A stretch of DNA of 23,631 bases, taken from assembly GCA_021030915.1 (NCBI GenBank), contig JAGEMR010000241.1, positions 1 to 23,631 on the forward strand, in the 5' to 3' direction. A model generated the notes under the pieces. It saw only the letters and a program-made list of their open reading frames with translations. It made no database searches and had not been told where the DNA came from. Shown here piece after piece: positions 18,439 through 23,631 of this stretch. Each line of letters starts with the position of its first letter. Position 1 is the stretch's first letter. A program made the position numbers and the translations under genes. The DNA comes from Astrothelium macrocarpum (lineage: Eukaryota; Ascomycota; Dothideomycetes; Trypetheliales; Trypetheliaceae).

Positions 18439-19305
18439 TATAAAAAAAATTATAGGAATAGCAATAAGATTAATCTTTTATTTATTAATAAAGCAAGGTT
18501 AAATATAGACAATGCTACAAATAGTTACTATTATATTTATTGTATACTTTCTATTATACAGGTTTATAAAAGAAATTATATGATTTTAGCTGATAACAAT
18601 AAAAATAGTATTAGTATATATGAGACTAATGAACTTAAAAAAAAGATAACATATAAACAAATAACTAATAATTCTTTTGTGAGAGAGGTTTTAATTAAAA
18701 ATAAGAATAAAAGTTATTTTTACAATAATCAGATAGATACTATATAATTACTATTATTCTTTTATTAGTACTTATTATTCTTATAGCTGTATTATTTAAT
18801 GTTACTTTTGATATTAGTGAATTTAATATCTGAAATTCTAACAATAGCCCAGATAATATAAACTATGGTGGTGAAAAATTTGACGATTATAACCCTTTAA
18901 ATCAGGAAAAGGTTAATAATATTGACAATTTAGCTCTAGACAACAAAAGAAACGAAAGCTGTATATACTTTAATAAATTTATAGACCTTTTTAAAAAAGA
19001 TAGTATATATAACCAAAAAGTGTTTTATACAACATCTGATTATAAAATAAATAATACCTCTTTATTTCAGAATAATATAATTAAACCCTACTTAGATACA
19101 AAAGAAAATTATTTAAGAGAAACCTTCTTAGATGAAAAACAGGATTTGTTATAATTGGATTGAAATAATAGAATTAAAAAGTAAAGTGTCTATGTTAGAA
19201 CAGGAATTAGATATTTATAAAAGGGATGAATTAAAATATAATAAACTTATATATGATATTATACAAGACCTAAGAACTCTCAAGAATGACCACCCTTTTT
19301 TATAA
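18439..19305 (+). pseudogene. Run of overlapping frame-shifted ORFs: membrane-anchored protein of unknown function
   Basis: Not recognised. Three consecutive open stretches overlap slightly and change frame: A, 18439-18747 (first ATG 18580; MILADNNKNSISIYETNELK...); B, 18729-19154, which starts with a strong membrane helix (IITIILLLVLIILIAVLFNV) followed by an Asn/Asp-rich hydrophilic region; C, 19132-19305 (ATG 19132), a charged likely coiled coil (IIELKSKVSMLEQELDIYKR). A and C share a frame and B is shifted, which fits two compensating indels in one ancestral gene of about 290 codons. B and C may alternatively be separate overlapping ORFs. The layout (membrane helix then hydrophilic domain) recalls the broken ORFs at 6365 and 22019. 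Confidence 0.5.
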
Positions 19306-19706
19306 ACAATGGTTTAAGCTTTGTTATAAATGTGTTTAGCCCTTTTTGTTTCCAGTTTTTTACAAATTTTGTTGTTTTGTTTTATATTGTTTTTCTGTTA
19401 GGTTTTTCATTGCGTTATAACAATTGCACTGATTTTTTTACAAAATGTGTAGGTGTCAGTTCACATGCTATTATATAGTTTAAATAGCCTTAGATATAAA
19501 TACAAATAGTGTTATATTATTATAGTTTTTACCCTTTAACCTATAACATTGCAATTTTAGCTTTACATCTACCTATTACGGTTCTACTAGCCCAAACCTT
19601 TTCTTTTACTTGGGCTAGTTTTTACTTGGTATTAATATATCATTATCTGTTTAGATTTTACTTTGTTTTTCGGATAAAAATTTACAAAATAATTTTAGAA
19701 TTTAAA
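19306..19706. other. T-rich stretch, possible decayed minus-strand gene
   Basis: The + strand is strongly T-rich, unlike its neighbours. Read on the minus strand, one frame spells basic protein-like segments (CELTPTHFVKKSVQLL, RNEKPNRKTI, then NKTTKFVKNWKQKGLNTFI) separated by single TAA stops between about 19470 and 19306; farther left on that strand, short pieces such as VKTSPSKRKGLG occur. The + strand open frames (about 19302-19478 and 19509-19829, the latter running into trnE) are hydrophobic and probably shadows. I cannot name a family. Confidence in a relic is low. Confidence 0.3.
19586..19619. repeat. 10-bp inverted repeat
   Basis: ACTAGCCCAA at 19586-19595 pairs with TTGGGCTAGT at 19610-19619 across a 14-base pyrimidine-rich loop. 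This is GC-rich for the region. Confidence 0.9.
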
Positions 19707-19779
19707 GACCCATTAGTCAAGTGGTTAAGACATAACTTTTTCACTGTTATATGCCTGGGTTCGAAACCCAGATGGGTTA
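19707..19779 (+). tRNA. trnE(uuc): tRNA-Glu (TTC)
   Basis: Acceptor GACCCAT pairs with ATGGGTT (one G-T pair). The T arm CTGGG-TTCGAAA-CCCAG is perfect. The stem ATAAC/GTTAT closes the anticodon loop, giving TTC at 19740-19742, with a T-T mismatch next to the loop. Confidence 0.92.
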
Positions 19780-19819
19780 TAGTCTTTTTTACTTATATCC
19801 TTTTTTATTTTATAAATAG

Positions 19820-19891
19820 GGGGTTATAGTTTAATTGGTAAAACTGCGATTTTGCATATCGTTATTTTAGGATCGATACCTAATAACTCCA
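19820..19891 (+). tRNA. trnA(ugc): tRNA-Ala (TGC)
   Basis: Acceptor GGGGTTA pairs with TAACTCC. The stem GCGAT/ATCGT with loop TTTGCAT gives TGC at 19853-19855. The T arm is TTAGG-ATCGATA-CCTAA. Confidence 0.93.
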
Positions 19892-19918
19892 ATAAATCTG
19901 ATTTGTTCAACAATTAAA

Positions 19919-19992
19919 GCTCGATAAGCTCAACCTGGTAGAGCGGAACTCTGAAGATGTTTAGGTTATAAGTTCAAATCTTATATTGAGCA
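19919..19992 (+). tRNA. trnF(gaa): tRNA-Phe (GAA)
   Basis: Acceptor GCTCGAT pairs with ATTGAGC. The D arm is GCTC/GAGC and the T arm ATAAG-TTCAAAT-CTTAT. The loop CTGAAGA gives GAA at 19953-19955; the pair next to the loop is T-T. Confidence 0.92.
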
Positions 19993-20179
19993 AAAAGATT
20001 TTTTATTATATATAAATCTTATAAGTTAAAATATAATAACAAAGTAAATAAGTTTTTATGCGGCTGATAATGTTTATTAAATTTTATACTTTATATTTCT
20101 AAAGTCAGAGCAAAAAGTTATGGGTGATTAAAAAAAAAATACATTAAATCTGGTTCTATTAATTCTATATATATATATA

Positions 20180-20365
20180 GTTTTTAAAAGGGCTTATGTT
20201 TATAAAAAAATAGGTATTGATAATTTTGTATATCCTAAAGATAAAAGTAATAAAAGCATATCCTATAACATTAGAATAAATAGGATAGGCTTATTTGAAC
20301 TTATTAGTGTTTCTACTTTTAATGATAATTTTATAAAATATAGGATGTTTTATATGATAGATTAG
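20180..20365 (+). other. Short protein-like open frame, unrecognised fragment
   Basis: An open frame without ATG near its start, ending TAG at 20363-20365, of about 61 codons: VFKRAYVYKKIGIDNFVYPK and then a lysine/serine stretch, INRIGLFELISVSTFND and IKYRMFYMID. Residue mix and codon choice look coding-like rather than random AT. It may be the 3' remnant of a lost gene. I cannot assign a family. Confidence 0.35.
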
Positions 20366-20434
20366 CTGTACATAGATATATACACCCTTTATAATTAAAA
20401 TATCTTACTATAATAGAAATATATATATAATAAG

Positions 20435-20460
20435 TATATATATATATATATATATATATA
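20435..20460. repeat. TA dinucleotide repeat
   Basis: An uninterrupted TA run of about 26 bases, 100 bases before trnL(TAG). Confidence 0.93.
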
Positions 20461-20560
20461 TTTTATAAGATATGTAAAAAATTTTTTTAGTTAATATATA
20501 GTTAAAAATAAAAATTAAAAAATAATAATAATATTAACTAAAAAGATAAAAAAAGTTAAA

Positions 20561-20643
20561 ATAGGTATGCTGGAATTGGTAAACAGGTTCCGCTTAGGAC
20601 GGATTGGTTAAAAACCTTACAAGTTCAAGTCTTGTTACCTATA
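20561..20643 (+). tRNA. trnL(uag): tRNA-Leu (TAG)
   Basis: Acceptor ATAGGTA pairs perfectly with TACCTAT. The loop CTTAGGA on TCCG/CGGA gives TAG at 20595-20597. A long variable arm and the perfect T arm ACAAG-TTCAAGT-CTTGT complete it. It reads CTN codons. Confidence 0.94.
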
Positions 20644-20699
20644 TCTGGAAAATATAAAAAGGATTTATTAAAATAATGATTGATTTACCTTATATTATA

Positions 20700-20772
20700 T
20701 ATGTTGTAGACTAATAGGTAAGTCATAAATTTTTGGTATTTATTATTGGGTGTTCGAATCGCCTCAACATAA
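20700..20772 (+). tRNA. trnQ(uug): tRNA-Gln (TTG)
   Basis: Acceptor TATGTTG pairs perfectly with CAACATA. The stem ATAAAT/ATTTAT with loop TTTTGGT gives TTG at 20733-20735. The T arm is GGGTG-TTCGAAT-CGCCT. Confidence 0.93.
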
Positions 20773-20777
20773 TTAGA

Positions 20778-20851
20778 GGTGGATGTAGTTTAATAGGCAA
20801 AACAACTGTATGTGGCACAGTATGATCCCTGTTCAATTCAGGGTTTCCACC
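20778..20851 (+). tRNA. trnH(gug): tRNA-His (GTG)
   Basis: The perfect stem ACTGT/ACAGT with loop ATGTGGC gives GTG at 20812-20814. The T arm is CCCTG-TTCAATT-CAGGG. Acceptor GTGGATG pairs with TTTCCAC with one mismatch, and the G at 20778 can pair with the C discriminator at 20851, the extra pair typical of histidine tRNAs. Confidence 0.93.
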
Positions 20852-20896
20852 CTTTATCCCTTTTTTTAATACTTTTTATATTCTACACAAATTTAT

Positions 20897-20969
20897 GCTA
20901 GGGTAGTTTAAATGGTTAGAACATTAATTTCATGCATTAATAATGAGAATTCAATTTTCTCTCCTAGCT
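20897..20969 (+). tRNA. trnM(cau): tRNA with CAT anticodon, copy 3 (Met, or Ile decoding ATA)
   Basis: Acceptor GCTAGGG pairs with TCCTAGC. The stem ATTAAT/ATTAAT with loop TTCATGC gives CAT at 20931-20933. The T arm GAGAA-TTCAATT-TTCTC is perfect. Its position at the end of Q-H-M matches the third trnM of the Pezizomycotina cluster. Since ATA codons are abundant and trnI(GAT) cannot read them, one CAT tRNA may be the lysidine-type isoleucine tRNA. Confidence 0.9.
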
Positions 20970-21040
20970 TTCTTATTAGCTCAATGGTAGAGCAAGATAC
21001 TTCTAATATCATGATCTAAGTTCGAGTCTTAGATAAGAAT
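20970..21040 (+). tRNA. trnR(ucu): tRNA-Arg (TCT)
   Basis: Acceptor TTCTTAT pairs perfectly with ATAAGAA. The loop CTTCTAA gives TCT at 21002-21004. The T arm CTAAG-TTCGAGT-CTTAG is perfect. It abuts the preceding tRNA with no spacer. It reads AGR, the main arginine codons here. Confidence 0.93.
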
Positions 21041-21192
21041 AAATAAACTTATATAAGTATAGTTCATTGGAGCCTGGTTTACAATAATTAGTTTAGCATT
21101 ATACATTCTATAGTAAATTTAAACTAAATTTATTAAGATGAAAAAAGCTTCTATATTTTATATTATAGAATATTAATATTTTATTACTAATA

Positions 21193-21939
21193 ATGTCTTT
21201 GGAATACTTAGTAATAAAATGTGACGCCCCAAGGCCTTGGGGATTATATTTTCAAGATAGTGCTAGTCCACAAATGGAAGCATTAGTTGAACTTCATGAT
21301 AATATTATGTTTTATTTGGTGATTATACTTTTTGCTGTTGGTTGAACATTGGTTTCAATAGTTATAAATTTTATTAATAACAAATCTGAAATAAGTAATA
21401 AATATCTTAACCATGGTACATTAATAGAATTAATATGAACAATTACACCTGCTCTTATATTAATTTTAATTGCATTTCCATCCTTTAAACTATTATATTT
21501 AATGGATGAAGTTACAGATCCAAATATGTCAATTTTAGCAGAAGGTCATCAATGATATTGAAGTTACCAATATCCTGACTTTTTAAATAATGAAGATGAT
21601 TTTATAGAATTTGATTCTTATATAGTACCAGAGTCAGATTTAGAAGATGGAGCTTTAAGAATGTTAGAAGTAGATAATAGAATAATTTTACCTGAATTAA
21701 CACATGTCAGATTTATAACTACAGCAGCAGATGTTATACATTCATTTGCATCTCCCGCTTTAGGTATTAAATGTGATGCATATCCTGGGAGATTAAATCA
21801 AATGTCTGTTTTTATAAATAGAGAAGGTACTTTTTACGGGCAATGTTCAGAAATCTGTGGTATATTACATAGTTCCATGCCTATTGTAATACAATCAGTT
21901 AGTATAGAGAAATTTTTAATCTGATTATTAAATATTTAA
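21193..21939 (+). CDS. cox2: Cytochrome c oxidase subunit 2
   Basis: This complex IV subunit holds the CuA centre that accepts electrons from cytochrome c on the intermembrane side. The product is 248 residues. DAPRPWGLYFQDSASPQMEA leads into two membrane helices (about residues 35-60 and 80-105). The conserved aromatic segment is AEGHQWYWSYQYPDF, and the CuA ligands lie in ADVIHSF and GQCSEICGILHSSMPI (Cys, Glu, Cys, His, Met). TGA is Trp at several sites. The codons for APRPWG form a perfect GC-rich palindrome (21227-21242). The ATG at 21193 is the first in frame and gives a normal length; it ends with TAA at 21937-21939. Confidence 0.98.
21227..21242. repeat. GC-rich perfect palindrome inside cox2
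   Basis: CCCCAAGGCCTTGGGG reads the same on both strands (16 bases) and is set in the reading frame for the residues APRPWG. Arg is AGG and Trp is TGG here, against the AGA and TGA used mostly elsewhere in the window. Confidence 0.97.
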
Positions 21940-22018
21940 AAAGTTATTAAAAAGAATAAGAAAAAGAAAGAAAGATGAGAAAAATGGTTTAAAATTTTTA
22001 AAAGAAAGAAAGAATTTT

Positions 22019-22816
22019 TTGAAAAAAATACTAATTATATTTATATTTGGTCTTATTACTAGAATTTTTGTTAATTATTTATTTGATGTAAATGTATTTA
22101 AAGACTATACAAGTTATATCTCTTTATTATGCAGGTATGGCTTCATTTAGTGTATATATTAATAATTTACCTAAGATTTATTTTAATATTTTTGATATTA
22201 AATCTATAGGTAAAGAGCTTAGTGATTATTTTACATCTAATAATTTTATGATGCCTCATAATCTTGGAGGGGTTGGCAATCCTGGTGAAAATACTAGTCA
22301 AAACCCTGGTCAGGTTGCAGGTCTTGCTACAGGCCCTGCAACTGGATCTGCTACTGGGCCTGCTACTACGGGTGATATGCCCCCTGGTTGATCTGTTGAC
22401 CAAAATGGTCAATATCTATTTAACCCTACCACGGTTAATATCAGATATCATCCTTTGTTTAGAAATGTACCGGCTAATAAAATAGGAAGTGTCTATGATA
22501 TAGGTAAACCGGTTTGCCCCTTGCCTAGTAATGAAATGAAAGCTAATATATATAATATATTAAAGAAATATACTGATGAGATAAAAAGTAGAAAAAATAA
22601 AAGCTCACCCCACTATCTCAAGGATTGAGTGAGTATCAAGACCAAAATGGATCATATGTTGCAGAAACATTGGGTTTAATTTTACGTAAAATAGTATATA
22701 CTGATCCTTATTTAGAAAAATATAGAGGTGCTACTTCAACACAAGGAATACAATGATCTAAAATGTCAGCAGGTTATAATTCAATCTTTAATAAAAGATT
22801 AAGAAATGAAACTTAA
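22019..22816 (+). pseudogene. Broken ORF of unknown function: membrane helices, ATGP repeats, C-terminal domain (two frameshifts)
   Basis: Not recognised. The frame from 22019 (TTG; open from 21932) gives a basic start and membrane helix (LKKILIIFIFGLITRIFVN) up to about 22125. The protein sense then passes to the frame of ATG 22092 (YYAGMASFSVYINNLPKIYF...), so one base is lost or gained near 22115-22130. This second frame has a Gly/Pro/Ala/Thr-rich linker with four-residue repeats, then WSVDQNGQYLFNPTTVNIRY. At the C4 run 22608-22611 the sense shifts again, to the frame that ends TAA at 22814-22816 (PLSQGLSEYQDQNGSYVAET, later GLILRKIVYTDPYLEKYRG). TGA is Trp inside. It could be a decaying gene, a run-length error, or recoding. 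It lies between cox2 and nad4L. Confidence 0.62.
22326..22373 (+). repeat. 12-bp coding minisatellite (Ala-Thr-Gly-Pro/Ser repeats)
   Basis: Four degenerate 12-base units encode ATGP, ATGS, ATGP and ATTG within the linker of the broken ORF. Codons differ between units (ACA/ACT, GGC/GGA/GGG), so the repeat is not recent. It is GC-rich against the surrounding sequence. Confidence 0.85.
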
Positions 22817-23083
22817 CATTAAGTTTCAATTCAATTTTTAATAGTATTGGTTCTACTTATGTTTAAACCTTAAAAAAACACAAGTAGTAATAACTAATAT
22901 TTAATATATACTGACTGTATATAAATATAAATTTTGAAAATAAATTATATAGTTATATTGTGTTTTATATTTAGTTGTATAATATACTTTTTCTTTTATA
23001 CAAAGGATATATAAACATATATATAATTTTAACATATTATATATATATATATAATAAATATAATATAAACATATAAAATTTTA
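22817..23083. other. AT-rich spacer before nad4L
   Basis: No gene or tRNA is seen; a short TA run lies near 23038-23053. Confidence 0.6.
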
Positions 23084-23353
23084 ATGAATTTATCTCTCAT
23101 ACTTTTTTTAATAGGTATATTAGGTTTTGTATTAAATAGAAAAAATATTATTTTAATGCTAATCTCAATTGAAATTATGTTATTGGCTATTACATTTTTA
23201 ATATTAATAAGCTCATTAAATTTTGATGATATATTAGGGCAAATATATGCTATATACATAATATCTATAGCTGGAGCAGAATCAGCTATAGGTTTAGGTA
23301 TATTAGTTGCATTTTATAGATTAAGAGGAAGTGTTGCAATAGATTATAAATAA
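23084..23353 (+). CDS. nad4L: NADH dehydrogenase subunit 4L
   Basis: A small three-helix membrane subunit of complex I (NuoK family). The 89-residue product is standard length and has the two buried glutamates in LISIEIMLLAITFL and AGAESAIGLGILVAFYRLRGS. It ends with TAA at 23351-23353, whose last A is the first base of the nad5 ATG. This one-base overlap is the classic nad4L-nad5 coupling of filamentous ascomycetes and suggests translation from one message. Confidence 0.98.
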   Translation: MNLSLILFLIGILGFVLNRKNIILMLISIEIMLLAITFLILISSLNFDDILGQIYAIYIISIAGAESAIGLGILVAFYRLRGSVAIDYK

Positions 23354-23631
23354 TGTATTTAGCTATTATAATAACACCCTTATTAGGGTCAATATTATCT
23401 GGATTTTTTGGTAGAAAAGTGGGAATTAAAGGAGCACAATTAATAACATCTGGGTTTGTTATTGTTACAACAATATTGGCAATAGTTATATTTTGTGAAG
23501 TAGGTTTTAATAATATACCTGTATCAATTAAAATATTTAAATGAATTGATTCAGACCTACTTGATATATCCTGAAGTTTTAATTTTGATAGTTTAACAGT
23601 ATCTATGCTAATACCAGTATTAATTGTTTCA
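23353..23631 (+). CDS. nad5: NADH dehydrogenase subunit 5, N-terminal part (runs off window)
   Basis: The largest antiporter-like subunit of complex I. Only 93 codons are present. MYLAIIITPLLGSILSGFFG with GRKVGIKGAQLITSGF is the typical fungal Nad5 start, and WSFNFDSLTVSMLIPVLIVS begins the conserved block. TGA is Trp at about 23541 and 23571. The frame is open to the right edge. Confidence 0.98.

Larger units (their letters stand above)
19993..20560. other. AT-rich spacer between trnF and trnL(TAG)
   Basis: There is no tRNA or known gene. It contains the short unrecognised open frame at 20180-20365 (listed separately), a TA run of about 26 bases at 20435-20460, and A-rich sequence just before trnL. 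Confidence 0.6.

Noticed and set aside
19509..19829. + strand 106-residue open frame
   Set aside because: It runs through the whole of trnE and is hydrophobic because of T-rich sequence; not a credible gene.
22167..22485. Minus-strand and alternative + frames over the repeat linker
   Set aside because: The repeat and GC-rich codons open other frames artificially; the frame with WSVDQNGQY and the flanking domains is the coherent one.
23029..23259. Minus-strand open frame
   Set aside because: Antisense to nad4L.

Overview
The window is a piece of a fungal mitochondrial genome, about 80% A+T by eye, with every recognised gene on the + strand. TGA is read as tryptophan at conserved Trp sites in cox1, cox2, cob, atp6, nad1, nad2, nad4, nad5 and nad6, and trnW has anticodon TCA, so this is translation table 4. 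The tRNA order (G-D-S-W-I, then S-P-rnl-T-M-M-L, then E-A-F-L-Q-H-M) is a rearranged form of the clusters flanking rnl in Pezizomycotina (Ascomycota). The nad2-nad3 and nad4L-nad5 couples and the look of the Cob, Cox1 and Nad2 proteins agree. I infer an AT-rich filamentous ascomycete; the class cannot be fixed from the sequence alone.

Layout. 1-439 is the 3' end of cox1, followed by an in-frame zinc-ribbon-like tail lying beyond the stop codon (440-676). Then come trnR(ACG), atp6, nad6, trnG-D-S-W-I, a gap, trnK, nad2-nad3, a broken ORF (6365-7349), nad1, a spacer holding two decayed nad4 pieces, cob, a long gene-poor spacer, nad4, atp9, trnS-P, rnl, trnT-M-M-L, a free-standing GIY-YIG endonuclease gene, a stretch of broken ORFs (18439-19305) and a T-rich stretch, trnE-A-F, a spacer with another ORF scrap, trnL-Q-H-M-R, cox2, a second large broken ORF (about 22019-22816), nad4L, and the start of nad5 running off the right edge. 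There are 21 tRNA genes. Those for Asn, Cys, Tyr and Val, and also rns, cox3, atp8 and rps3, are not seen here.

The genes encode parts of complex I (nad1, 2, 3, 4, 4L, 5, 6), complex III (cob), complex IV (cox1, cox2) and ATP synthase (atp6, atp9), plus the large-subunit rRNA and tRNAs to translate them. No intron was found in any complete gene, including the rnl site that often carries the rps3 intron in Pezizomycotina.

The unusual content is accessory: (1) a CPxC/CPxC plus membrane-segment tail after cox1; (2) three separate loci of unrecognised membrane-anchored ORFs with shifted frames, two of the shifts at G or C runs; (3) relics of nad4 just after nad1, suggesting nad4 moved from the ancestral nad1-nad4 position; (4) a GC-rich perfect palindrome inside cox2; (5) a T-rich tract that looks like a decayed minus-strand gene.
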